DNA of 64,000 bases from Devosia indica (GTDB lineage: Bacteria > Pseudomonadota > Alphaproteobacteria > Rhizobiales > Devosiaceae): assembly GCF_003056405.1 (NCBI RefSeq), contig NZ_PYVZ01000020.1, forward strand, positions 31,272 through 95,271, given 5' to 3'. A program made the position numbers and the translations under genes. The notes beneath the pieces were generated by a model. It searched no databases. It had not been told where the DNA came from and saw only the letters and a list, made by a program, of their open reading frames with translations. Below, piece by piece: positions 52,533 to 60,078 of this stretch (within the stretch, counting starts at the first letter, position 1; every line of letters starts with the position of its first letter).

Positions 52533-52918
52533 GGCGTGTGCCGGTACATCTGATAGGTCTTGCAGACCACCAGGAAGGCACAGCCGGACAGCGTCATATG
52601 GTTCTCGCTATGCTGGGTGATCGTCCCGCTCATCCGGTGACCGAACAGATGCAACGTCCCTTTCCATTTTCCCGGTCCGGTGGGCGCCAGCGCCTGCGCC
52701 ATGGGCCGATTGAGATAGGGCTTGTACTGATCGTTGTAGTCGGCGTCGGACAGCCAGACCAACTCGCCACAAAGCTGCGTGCCGTCACCGCACAGGTCCA
52801 GCGCAAACCGGGTGTCGCGCGTTTCCAGCTCCCACACGCCGGCGGGCGAGGCCACTGCCGGCATGGCCGCCGCACAGGACAAAACAAGGGCGGCGATCAA
52901 ACGGGAAAATCTCGGCAT
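52529..52918 (-). CDS. DUF2147 domain-containing secreted protein, copy 1
   Basis: A 129-residue exported protein and the first gene of the tandem pair. The ATG at 52918 gives the signal MPRFSRLIAALVLSCAAAMPAVA. The mature domain parallels copy 2: SPAGVWELETRDTRFALDLCG, TQLCGELVWLSD, KWKGTLHLFGHRMSGTI and LSGCAFLVVCKTYQMYR. The stop overlaps the next start (ATGA), so the copies are cotranslated. Function of DUF2147 is unknown; the fold is probably a lipocalin-like barrel. Confidence 0.85.
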   Translation of the reverse strand: MPRFSRLIAALVLSCAAAMPAVASPAGVWELETRDTRFALDLCGDGTQLCGELVWLSDADYNDQYKPYLNRPMAQALAPTGPGKWKGTLHLFGHRMSGTITQHSENHMTLSGCAFLVVCKTYQMYRHTP

Positions 52919-53064
52919 GGTAATCCTCTGCAAGTTCTGTGCTTTCAAATCTTGTCTCCACCACCTGAACCCAAGCTGAACAAGCCGGGGCAAGACAATA
53001 AATCAGGCACTGCAATAGTGTCGTCACTGCCCTGTCATCTTGGCTTAATAGGGTCCGCCTATCC

Positions 53065-53199
53065 CGGCTCCCCCCATTGGCCAGGATTGCCGGCCCCGCG
53101 TCCCCAACGCCGCGCCGGCATCGGAGGGCCCGGACCGCCAACCCCCGGCCTTCCCGACCGACAAGATCGGTCCTGGCCGCCTCAGGGCGGCCTTTTTTT
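53065..53199 (+). ncRNA. candidate structured leader or small RNA ending in an intrinsic terminator upstream of tdk
   Basis: A plus-strand terminator (GGCCGCC 53175-53181, GGCGGCC 53186-53192, seven T) stands 76 bp before tdk, with no plus-strand protein gene ahead of it; the upstream neighbour is on the other strand. Before it lie GACCGA/TCGGTC (53156-53172) and GCCGGC/GCCGGC (53089-53119) hairpins. Either this is an independent small RNA or a leader that attenuates tdk transcription. The 5' end is not fixed: TTGGCTTAATAGG (53040-53052) could be part of the promoter. Confidence 0.5.
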
Positions 53200-53274
53200 G
53201 TGGACCGCGCCGCATTTTGCCTCGCACCTGGCTCGTCCCTGCGCCACAACAAAAGCCCCGTTTCAGGCGCGACC

Positions 53275-53880
53275 ATGGCCAAGCTCTATTTTTCCTATGC
53301 GGCAATGAATGCCGGCAAGTCCACCTTGCTGCTGCAGGCAGCCCATAACTACCGCGAGAGCGGCATGCGCGTCCTGTTGTTCACCTGCGCGGCCTATGCC
53401 GGCGGAAAACCCGGCATTATCAGCTCGCGACTGGGGATTTCCGAACCCGCAGAACTCTACGACGACGACGTCGATCTATATGTGCGCATCCACGATTATG
53501 CCCTCGAATCCAAGGTCGACTGCGTTTTCCTCGACGAGGTACAATGCCTGACCCACGAGCATGTCTGGCAATTGGCGCGTGTCGCGGATCGCCTGGACAT
53601 CCCGGTCATGTGCTATGGCCTGCGTACAGACTTTCTGGGCCGTCCCTTCCCGGGTTCCGTGGAACTGCTGGCCATCGCCGATACGCTTCGCGAGATTCGG
53701 ACAATCTGCTGGTGCGGGTCAAAAGCCACCATGGTGGTTCGGCGAGATGCCAATGGACGTGTACAAACCGACGGCAATACCATTGCCCCGGAGAAGGCCG
53801 ACTACGTCTCGCTTTGCCGCAAGCACTGGGAAGAGGCCTTTGGCCGCTGGCCTGTGAAAGGCCCAGAACAAGGACGATAG
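53275..53880 (+). CDS. tdk: thymidine kinase
   Basis: A 201-residue type-II thymidine kinase that phosphorylates thymidine in salvage. P-loop: YAAMNAGKSTLLLQ. The Walker-B-like DCVFLDEVQCL carries the catalytic Glu. The lasso region is CYGLRTDFLGRPFPGS. The zinc-site Cys are partly visible (TICWCGSKATMV, VSLCRKHW). The ATG at 53275 matches the family start. The acyl-CoA thioesterase gene follows after 2 bp, in the same operon. Confidence 0.94.
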   Translation: MAKLYFSYAAMNAGKSTLLLQAAHNYRESGMRVLLFTCAAYAGGKPGIISSRLGISEPAELYDDDVDLYVRIHDYALESKVDCVFLDEVQCLTHEHVWQLARVADRLDIPVMCYGLRTDFLGRPFPGSVELLAIADTLREIRTICWCGSKATMVVRRDANGRVQTDGNTIAPEKADYVSLCRKHWEEAFGRWPVKGPEQGR

Positions 53881-53882
53881 AC

Positions 53883-54272
53883 ATGCAGTCCGACGCAACT
53901 GAACCCACCGGCGCTCTCATCATCCGTACCCTGGCCATGCCGGCCGATACCAATCCGGCCGGCGACATTTTTGGTGGCTGGGTAATGAGCCAGATGGATA
54001 TTGCCGGCGCCATCGCCGCCGTCGAACGGGTCAAGGGTCGCGTGGTCACCGTGGCGGTGGAAGCCATGACCTTCATTGCCCCGGTCAAGGTCGGCGACGT
54101 GCTCTGCGTTTATGCCGATATCGAACGCATCGGCAATACCTCGATCACGGTGGGCCTTGAGGCCTGGGTGCGCCGCAACCGGCTCGACGAGCGCACCAAG
54201 GTCACCGAGGCACGCTTCGTCTATGTCTCCCTGGACGAAAACGGCCAGAAGCGCCCGATCCCGCCGCAGTAA
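53883..54272 (+). CDS. acyl-CoA thioesterase (YciA-like hotdog fold)
   Basis: A 129-residue hotdog-fold thioesterase. The active-site helix region is LAMPADTNPAGDIFGGWVMSQMD, with Asp in AGDIFGGW. Then AVEAMTFIAPVKVGDVLCVYADI and SITVGLEAWVRR follow, all as in YciA-type enzymes that hydrolyse short to long acyl-CoAs. It is only 2 bp from tdk, so the two are cotranscribed, although no functional link is known. Confidence 0.92.
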   Translation: MQSDATEPTGALIIRTLAMPADTNPAGDIFGGWVMSQMDIAGAIAAVERVKGRVVTVAVEAMTFIAPVKVGDVLCVYADIERIGNTSITVGLEAWVRRNRLDERTKVTEARFVYVSLDENGQKRPIPPQ

Positions 54273-54286
54273 CCCGGCCCAACCCC

Positions 54287-54308
54287 GTTCAGACTGCGTT
54301 CAGACAGC
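54287..54308. promoter_or_regulatory. 11-bp direct repeat upstream of the first SH3 gene
   Basis: GTTCAGACTGC and GTTCAGACAGC are adjacent 11-bp direct repeats, one helical turn apart, as bound by OmpR/PhoB-type response regulators. They also satisfy the LexA pattern GTTC-N7-GTTC by chance or by function. They lie about 190 bp before the gene. A related TTCAG-N6-TTCAG pair precedes the third SH3 gene. Confidence 0.4.
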
Positions 54309-54497
54309 ATTTGCATTACTCACCCCGGCGCAGCGACCCGGCCCGGGACTATTCACCATTCGAATGCTCTCCCCGACAAGGCCGGAACTCTTTGCGCTAA
54401 GACTTCGTTTCTGAAGTCATAAACAAATGGCGCGATCGCCGAAGTGCGTCGCCCCGGATGTCCGGGGCCGGAAAGATCGAGCCGGAGGGAGCATATC

Positions 54498-55160
54498 ATG
54501 CATCGTCAGACCCGCAGAAATCTTCTGAATCTGGCCACCGGCATCGCCGTGGCCGCCGCTGCCGTGGTGGTCTTCCTGCCCGCAGCACAAGCCGCGCCCG
54601 GCACCGCCACCAGCAATGTCAATGTGCGCTCTGGTCCAGGCACCGGCTATGCCGTGGTCGACACCTTGCGCCGCGGCGAACAGGTTGATGTGCAGCGCTG
54701 CCAGTCGTCCTGGTGCTATGTGGTCAAGCCCGGTCCCGATGGTTGGGTCTCGGCAAACTATCTCAGCGCCGGCGGCCGCCCGGTCAATCCGTCCAATCCC
54801 GGCATATCCTTCGGTTTCACCATTGGTGGCCCCGATGGCCCGCAGATCAGCATTGGCGTGGGCAATGGCAACAATCCTCAGCCCCGTCCCCCGCGCCCGC
54901 CAGTCATCCAGCCCGTCTATGACGAAGTCTGCTTCTATGACCGCACCCGCTTCCGTGGTGACAGCTTCTGCATGGAAGAAGGCGAATCCGTCCGGGATCT
55001 GCGCGACTGGACCGACCGCATCTCCTCCTTTGACAATCCGGCCGGCCTGACCGTTCAGGTTTGTTCGCAGGAGAACTTCCGCTTCTGCCGCACCTACACC
55101 ACCGGCGCCTCGTCGCTGGGAGACTACGACGACTACATCGCCTCGGTTCGCGTCCGCTAG
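54498..55160 (+). CDS. secreted SH3-domain and crystallin-like (peptidase inhibitor I36) protein, copy 1
   Basis: A 220-residue exported protein. A twin-Arg-like, long signal peptide (MHRQTRRNLLNLATGIAVAAAA...AQAA) is followed by a bacterial SH3 domain (TSNVNVRSGPGTGYAVVDTLRRGEQVD, in pieces VNVRSGPGTGYAVV) with a Cys pair (RCQSSWCYV). Next come a Pro/Asn linker (NGNNPQPRPPRPP) and a C-terminal beta/gamma-crystallin or I36-type domain (EVCFYDRTRFRGDSFCMEEGE, DRISSF). GGAGGGAG lies before the ATG at 54498. It probably acts in the cell wall or periplasm; an anti-protease role is only a family-based guess. Confidence 0.85.
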   Translation: MHRQTRRNLLNLATGIAVAAAAVVVFLPAAQAAPGTATSNVNVRSGPGTGYAVVDTLRRGEQVDVQRCQSSWCYVVKPGPDGWVSANYLSAGGRPVNPSNPGISFGFTIGGPDGPQISIGVGNGNNPQPRPPRPPVIQPVYDEVCFYDRTRFRGDSFCMEEGESVRDLRDWTDRISSFDNPAGLTVQVCSQENFRFCRTYTTGASSLGDYDDYIASVRVR

Positions 55161-55270
55161 GACCACTCGTCTGGTGTTTTTCGCGCCGCCCGGAAACTGG
55201 GCGACGCTTTGCTTTGCAACATCTGCCAAGGCAGGTTAACCTCCTGCCGCACACACAGATGGAAACCGCC

Positions 55271-55843
55271 ATGCGCTCGCTTTTCGCCCTCGCACTCGCC
55301 CTCGCCGTCTCGCTTCTCCCCAGCCTTCCTGCATTTGCCGCCACTGCCTCGGGCAGCCATGGCTGGAGCCGTACCGCTCTGATCCTGCGCGCCGGCCCGG
55401 GGGATGCCTACGCCATCACCGGCGAGATTGCCGGCGAACAGGCCATCAAGATCCTCCGCTGCCAGAAGCTCTGGTGCAATGTCGACGGCCCCGGTGGCCG
55501 CGGCTGGACCGGCAAGGCCGCTATCGACTTCGGCAAGGATCCGCACTGGCCGATCCTGGACCCCGACAATAACTGGCCCGACCTGGCCGGTGGCGAAATG
55601 TGCTTCTTCGAAGGCACGCATTACACGGGCCGCTCGTTCTGCGCCGATTCTGGCGACGTCTTCCAGGATCTGGCCACCTGGGGCTGGGACAACGCCATTT
55701 CCTCGATCCAGGTGACGACACCAACCAGCGCCGCCATCTGCCGCGACCGCTTCTTCCAGTCCTATTGCGAACGCATCGCCGAGAGCCAGCCCGTGCTTCA
55801 CCTATATCTGCGCGACAATCTCTCCTCAATCCGCATGTACTGA
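55271..55843 (+). CDS. secreted SH3-domain and crystallin-like protein, copy 2
   Basis: A 190-residue exported relative of copy 1. Signal peptide MRSLFALALALAVSLLPSLP. The SH3 part is shorter (TALILRAGPGDAYAITGEIAGEQ, RCQKLWCNVDGPGGRGWTG). The crystallin-like part is GEMCFFEGTHYTGRSFCADSG...NAISSIQV, followed by a second Cys-containing strand pair (ICRDRFFQSYCERIAE). The start could also be the ATG at 55259; 55271 gives a better signal. A purine-rich ribosome site is not obvious for either. It follows copy 1 by 110 bp. Confidence 0.82.
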   Translation: MRSLFALALALAVSLLPSLPAFAATASGSHGWSRTALILRAGPGDAYAITGEIAGEQAIKILRCQKLWCNVDGPGGRGWTGKAAIDFGKDPHWPILDPDNNWPDLAGGEMCFFEGTHYTGRSFCADSGDVFQDLATWGWDNAISSIQVTTPTSAAICRDRFFQSYCERIAESQPVLHLYLRDNLSSIRMY

Positions 55844-56003
55844 CCATCGGGCCCCTTCGGCGCCTCAGACCGAATGAGTTCCTCCCGCAGATTGCGGGCG
55901 GAACACGGTACAAGTACACACCGCATTGTCCGGGCCCGTTCAGGTTCAGCGCATGGTATCGCCTGGAATCCGGGCGTCCCGCCCTTGCTGCCTAAACGCC
56001 GCA

Positions 56004-56019
56004 TTCAGCGCCGGTTCAG
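56004..56019. promoter_or_regulatory. TTCAG-N6-TTCAG direct repeat upstream of the third SH3 gene
   Basis: TTCAG at 56004-56008 and 56015-56019, 11 bp apart, within CATTCAGCGCC-GGTTCAGCGCG. Another close pair is at 55939-55949. The half-sites match those before SH3 copy 1, so a shared activator is plausible. Confidence 0.4.
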
Positions 56020-56094
56020 CGCGAATAGCGCCTAATCCCCTCACAAAGCGGACCGCAAAAGCGCCTCCGCACCGCAACAGATGAGGGAAATCCC

Positions 56095-56739
56095 ATGTCC
56101 AGCAATCGCAAGCTCTTCGGCGCCAGCCTGGCTGCCATCACTCTCCTGACCACCCTGGCCGCTTCGGCCGCCCCCGGTGTCGCCACCGGCAATGTCAATG
56201 TCCGCACCGGCCCCGGCACCGGCTATGCCAAGGTCGGCGTCCTGCCCGCCGGCGAATATGTCGACGTCAAGCAGTGCCAGGGGTCCTGGTGCTTTGTCGA
56301 CCGCGCCTCGGGCACCGATGGCTGGGTCTCCAAGAACTACCTCGCACCTGCTGAAGGCGGTGGCGGTGGTGGTGGCGGGGAAGCCGAGGAGGACATTCCG
56401 TTCAATTTCGGCGTCACCGTCGGCCCGGGTGGCCCCAGCTTTTCCTTTGGCATCGGCGATGCCCCGCCGCCTCCGCCCGCGCCGCCCGCCCCGGCCAAGG
56501 CGTGCTTCTTCAAGGGCAACAACTTTACCGGCGCCCAGTTCTGCGTTGCCGTCGGTACTGACGACCCGCACCTGCCAGGCGGATGGAACAATTCCATCTC
56601 CTCCATCCGTCTGCAGGGCGGCGCCAAGGTCACCGTATGCAAGAACAATTGGTATGCCGGCGCCTGCACCACCTATGGTGCCGACAAGCCCCTGATGGGC
56701 AGCTACAACAACACGGTATCAAGCTATCAGGTCTTCTGA
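56095..56739 (+). CDS. secreted SH3-domain and crystallin-like protein, copy 3
   Basis: A 214-residue exported protein, closest to copy 1. Signal peptide SSNRKLFGASLAAITLLTTLAASA. SH3 domain: GNVNVRTGPGTGYAKVGVLPAGEYVD, with QCQGSWCFVDRASGTDGWVSKNYL. A Gly/Glu linker (EGGGGGGGGEAEED) and a Pro-rich hinge (PPPPPAPPAPAKA) precede the crystallin-like end (ACFFKGNNFTGAQFCVAVGT, NNSISSIRLQ, TVSSYQVF). GAGGGAAAT lies before the ATG. The three copies look like successive duplications that have diverged mainly in the linker. Confidence 0.85.
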   Translation: MSSNRKLFGASLAAITLLTTLAASAAPGVATGNVNVRTGPGTGYAKVGVLPAGEYVDVKQCQGSWCFVDRASGTDGWVSKNYLAPAEGGGGGGGGEAEEDIPFNFGVTVGPGGPSFSFGIGDAPPPPPAPPAPAKACFFKGNNFTGAQFCVAVGTDDPHLPGGWNNSISSIRLQGGAKVTVCKNNWYAGACTTYGADKPLMGSYNNTVSSYQVF

Positions 56740-56796
56740 TCGCCAATCGCAACCAAGGCCGGCGCGACCCTGAGGTGGTGGCGCCGGTTCTCCTGG

Positions 56797-57168
56797 CTAC
56801 CGTACGAATGGAAACACCGCCCGCACCTTGTCTTCGCGCAGCCATAGCGCCACCCACACCGCCACCCCGAGATAAATCGAGAACAAGGTGTGGCTGAACA
56901 GCGGATTGTCGACCCGCAGATTCGCCGCCAGCGCCGCCCCCAGCAGTCCGGTCGTCAGCACGGCCCCGAGCAAAGCGGTGCGCGGTGTGAGAAACAACAC
57001 CGCGCACCCCACCTCGATCGCCCCGATCAGTACCAGGTATTTCACCGGCCAACCCACCACCTGCATGGGCTCCAGCGCCGCTTCCAGCCCCAGCAACTTC
57101 GGCGCCGCCGACGCAATCGCCAGGAACAGCCCGATCAGGGCACTCAAGACCCAACCCGCAATTCTCAT
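56797..57168 (-). CDS. DoxX-like membrane protein
   Basis: A 123-residue membrane protein with four hydrophobic helices, of the DoxX-like type: MRIAGWVLSALIGLFLAIAS, PKLLG (conserved after helix 1), VVGWPVKYLVLIGAIEVGCAVLFL, TALLGAVLTTGLLGAALAA and FSIYLGVAVWVALWLRED. The start is the ATG at 57168; the upstream frame crosses the PadR operator. It is divergent from padR and may be controlled by it. Confidence 0.85.
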   Translation of the reverse strand: MRIAGWVLSALIGLFLAIASAAPKLLGLEAALEPMQVVGWPVKYLVLIGAIEVGCAVLFLTPRTALLGAVLTTGLLGAALAANLRVDNPLFSHTLFSIYLGVAVWVALWLREDKVRAVFPFVR

Positions 57169-57265
57169 GTTTCGTACTCCTCGACACACCAACAGCGTCC
57201 TGCTGTCCCAATGTCGGCGACGAAGGTGACGCGAGAAATTCGACAAGGCTACGCAAACCACTTGC

Positions 57266-57310
57266 ATTACCTATTGCCTCTAGGCATCATACCTAGAGAC
57301 AATAGGTAAT
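57266..57310. promoter_or_regulatory. 45-bp near-perfect palindrome, probable PadR operator
   Basis: Arms of 19 bp (57266-57284 and 57292-57310) are reverse complements with a single mismatch, around a 7-bp centre CATCATA. Key half-site: ATTACCTATTG...CTCTAGG. It is AT-rich, lies between the divergent doxX-like and padR genes, and ends 6 bp before the padR start. A repressor here would shut both genes. Confidence 0.75.
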
Positions 57311-57316
57311 GAATCA

Positions 57317-57655
57317 ATGCCCACCACCACTTCTCAGTTTCTCAATGGCGTGCCCGAATTGCTTGTCCTGCGCTTGCTGCGCGATAGGGAAATGTACGGC
57401 TACGAACTGGTCGAAGCCATCCGCGCCGCCAGCAACGACAAACTGACCTTTGCCGAAGGCGTCATTTACCCCGTCCTGCACGCCCTTGAGCGCGACGGTG
57501 CATTGTCCACCCGGCGGCAGACCGTCAATGGCCGAAGCCGCGTGTACTATTCGGTCACCCCCACCGGCAAAGACCGGTTCGACGCCTTGCTGGCCCATTG
57601 GCAGCGTGTCCACAGCACCATCGCAACGATCGTTGAGACGCCCCGCCATGCCTGA
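57317..57655 (+). CDS. PadR family transcriptional regulator
   Basis: A 112-residue PadR-type winged-helix repressor. Sequence features: FLNGVPELLVLRLLRDREMYGYELVEAIRAAS, with MYGYEL typical, LTFAEGVIYPVLHALERDGAL (recognition helix) and RRQTVNGRSRVYYSVTPTGKDRF (wing). The ligand is unknown. Its 3' end overlaps the HAAS-type membrane gene by 8 bp, the usual PadR/HAAS pairing, and a 45-bp palindrome lies just upstream. Confidence 0.92.
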   Translation: MPTTTSQFLNGVPELLVLRLLRDREMYGYELVEAIRAASNDKLTFAEGVIYPVLHALERDGALSTRRQTVNGRSRVYYSVTPTGKDRFDALLAHWQRVHSTIATIVETPRHA

Positions 57656-58277
57656 TCGTCTGGAAGTCATGCGCGAAGATCTGCTCAAGGCAGGCCTGTC
57701 ACCGGCCCATGTCCATCGCTACCTGCGCGAATTGACAGAGCATCGGGACGACATCGTGGCGCATTTGATCGCAAAAGGCGCAGAACCACATCTGGCCTGG
57801 GCGGAAGCGGATCGCCGCTTGGGGAGCAACGACGCTCTCTTGCTGCCGATGCTGGCCGATCGCCGCTTCAGAAGCCTGGCGGCCCGCTGGCCGGCGCTCT
57901 TCTATCTCGCGCTTCCCCTGCTTTGCCAGTTGATCCTGGTGGCGGTCGGATTAGGCGTGCTTCTCGCGGCGACCGAAACGCCGCTTCGCGCGGTTATCAT
58001 CGATCTTGGCCATGGCTTGAGGCTCCTCACCTACACCGCCCCGATCGTCCTCGCCATAGCGCTGTTCACCTTCTCGCACCGGCGCCGCGCGTCGCAGTCA
58101 TGGCCTGTCGCCGGCGCTCTTGCGAGCGCTGTCCTGGCCGCCATGATCACCATCAATGTGCTGCCCTCCCTGCCCGATCAGCCTGGTGAAATCAGTGTCG
58201 CCATCGGGTTCCCGGCGCTGCTGCCCTTGCTGGTAATAGGCACGCTCGTCCTGCTCCCAACCTCCATTCGCCGCTAA
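57648..58277 (+). CDS. HAAS-type membrane protein partner of PadR
   Basis: A 209-residue protein. Its first 70 residues are a soluble helical domain (MREDLLKAGLSPAHVHRYLRELTEHRDDIVAHL, with GAEPHLAWAEADRRLGSNDAL) like the HAAS/DUF1700-type signalling region found next to PadR genes. Four membrane helices follow (ALFYLALPLLCQLILVAVGLG, YTAPIVLAIALFTF, ALASAVLAAMITINVL, ALLPLLVIGTLVLLP). It may sense a membrane signal for the PadR module. Confidence 0.8.
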   Translation: MPDRLEVMREDLLKAGLSPAHVHRYLRELTEHRDDIVAHLIAKGAEPHLAWAEADRRLGSNDALLLPMLADRRFRSLAARWPALFYLALPLLCQLILVAVGLGVLLAATETPLRAVIIDLGHGLRLLTYTAPIVLAIALFTFSHRRRASQSWPVAGALASAVLAAMITINVLPSLPDQPGEISVAIGFPALLPLLVIGTLVLLPTSIRR

Positions 58278-58289
58278 CGGAAACAATCA

Positions 58290-59192
58290 ATGCTTAACCG
58301 ATACAACGCGCTCGCCGCGCTGACTCTGCTCGCCCTGCCGCAAGCCTACGCCATCGACTATTCTGAAATCCCAAGGTCAGACGGCACGCCCATCCACTAT
58401 ACGCTGGATCAGCCCGAAGGCCCGGTCACCGGCCTTGTAGTGCTCAGCCAGGGTTCCGGCTGCGCCCGCGCCGCCGAAAGCGTCAATCTGGCCACCGTCC
58501 GCGCGGCCTTTCCCACCTACGCCGCCCTGATCGTCGAAAAGGTCGGCATTGCGCCGGATGTCGAAATCACCGATCCGATTACCGGCTGTCCAGCCCAGTA
58601 CCTCGACAACTACACCGTCAGCCAGCGCGTCGCCGACTACCAGATCGTCCTGGCGGCCCTTACCGCCGACCCGCAAGTGTCCACCGACAAGATCGTGCTG
58701 TTCGGTGGCTCCGAAGGTGGCCTGGCTATGGCCCTTCTGGCCGAACGTCTGCCCGTCACCGCCGCCATTCTACTCTCCACCGCTACCGGAGAAACCTTTG
58801 GCGACATGGTCCTCTCCACCGTGCCGGAAGAAGCTCAGGGCCCCGTCCGTGCCGGCTTCGATGCCGCCCGCGCCAGCCCGGAAAGCACCGAGCTGCATGG
58901 CGGCTCCACCTATCGCTTTTGGGCCGATAGCCTCGATCTGCGCCCGCTGGACCATATGCGATCCAACGCAACACCCTTCCTGCTGATCCAGGGCGGTCGC
59001 GACACCTCGGCCCCCGAAGTCGCGTCTCGCCCCACCCTCAAGACCTTTGCCGAAGAGGGTCTCTGTCACTTGACCTACTGGGAGTTTCCGGCGCTCGACC
59101 ACGGCCTCGCAGATCCGGCCGGCACCTCGCATCTGCCCGCAGTCGCAACGATGGCCGCGGCCTGGGCGAGCAACCCAATTCCCGCCTGCTAG
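58290..59192 (+). CDS. secreted alpha/beta hydrolase
   Basis: A 300-residue exported alpha/beta hydrolase. Signal peptide MLNRYNALAALTLLALPQAYA. The nucleophile elbow is FGGSEGG (Ser near residue 148), the acid is likely the Asp in QGGRDTSAPE, and the His is in FPALDHGLADP. The early oxyanion region is VLSQGSGCAR. Four or five Cys suggest disulfides. The substrate is unknown. It follows the PadR/HAAS pair by 12 bp and may be in the same operon. Confidence 0.85.
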   Translation: MLNRYNALAALTLLALPQAYAIDYSEIPRSDGTPIHYTLDQPEGPVTGLVVLSQGSGCARAAESVNLATVRAAFPTYAALIVEKVGIAPDVEITDPITGCPAQYLDNYTVSQRVADYQIVLAALTADPQVSTDKIVLFGGSEGGLAMALLAERLPVTAAILLSTATGETFGDMVLSTVPEEAQGPVRAGFDAARASPESTELHGGSTYRFWADSLDLRPLDHMRSNATPFLLIQGGRDTSAPEVASRPTLKTFAEEGLCHLTYWEFPALDHGLADPAGTSHLPAVATMAAAWASNPIPAC

Positions 59193-59304
59193 TTTGTTCC
59201 CGGACTCGGCAGCCACGGTAAGGGCCGGCGAAACACCGCTGGCCCTTGCTGGTTCCGCGCGCTTCCGCTACGGCACTGCCACGCCATCGCCCACAGGACC
59301 CCCA

Positions 59305-59979
59305 ATGATCCCCTGGCAGAAACTCGACGAGACCATCATGCCCGGCGGCGGCGTGCTCAAGCTTATGCAGCGCGGCACCGAGTTCTCCATCATGTCGAAC
59401 AATATCGGCCTGATGAACAGCCGCATGAGTGGCTCTGAGGAACAATTGGCCACCCATTCGGCCGCCCGCATCGGCAAGCGGCCCAAGGCCCGCATTCTCA
59501 TTGGCGGGCTGGGCATGGGCTTTACGCTCCGCGCCGCCCTCTCCGCCTTCGGCCCCGATTGTCAGATCGTTATTGCCGAACTGGTCCCCGCCGTCATCGC
59601 CTGGGCCCGTGGCCCGCTTGCACCGATCCATGGTACCAGTCTTGATGATCCGCGGGTGACCATCCACCAGGGCGACGTGGCCACCGCCATCACCTCAGGC
59701 AAACCCTTCGACGCCATCCTGCTCGACGTCGACAATGGCCCCGATGGCCTGTTCCGCCCCGAAAACGACCGTCTCTACAGCGCCTCCGGACTGGGCGCGG
59801 CCAAGGCCGCCCTGACCCCTGGCGGTCATCTGGCCGTCTGGTCCGCCTATACCGACGCTCCCTTCACCAAGCGCCTCCGCCAGTCCGGCATGACCATCGA
59901 GGAAATCCCCGTGCGCGAACGCAGCAATGGCAAGGGCGGACGGCATCTCATCTGGTTCGCAACCAAACCCGGCCGTTGA
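59305..59979 (+). CDS. spermidine synthase-like methyltransferase-fold protein
   Basis: A 224-residue Rossmann-fold protein of the spermine/spermidine-synthase-like group. Motif I: ARILIGGLGMGFTLRAALSAFG; acidic end of strand 2: IVIAELVPAVIAWARG; then VTIHQGDV and FDAILLDVDNGPDG with the Asp-rich loop; then GLGAAKAALTPGGHLAVWSAY. The N-terminal spermidine-synthase tetramer domain is reduced, so polyamine synthesis is not certain. The start at 59305 follows a Pro-rich leader (CCCACAGGACCCCCA). Confidence 0.82.
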   Translation: MIPWQKLDETIMPGGGVLKLMQRGTEFSIMSNNIGLMNSRMSGSEEQLATHSAARIGKRPKARILIGGLGMGFTLRAALSAFGPDCQIVIAELVPAVIAWARGPLAPIHGTSLDDPRVTIHQGDVATAITSGKPFDAILLDVDNGPDGLFRPENDRLYSASGLGAAKAALTPGGHLAVWSAYTDAPFTKRLRQSGMTIEEIPVRERSNGKGGRHLIWFATKPGR

Positions 59980-60078
59980 ACTGAACCACCCGCACAACAG
60001 CCCTGGCCACGTGCGGCAAGCCATCTCCCGACACAAGACACGGTGACGCCGCAGCCGGCCTGCGCCATAGTCAATGCC

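Noticed and set aside
54287..54301. GTTC-N7-GTTC as a second LexA box
   Set aside because: It fits the LexA pattern but is part of a longer 11-bp direct repeat (GTTCAGACTGC/GTTCAGACAGC) shared in part with the third SH3 gene. About two chance matches to the LexA pattern are expected in 64 kb, and no DNA-repair gene follows.
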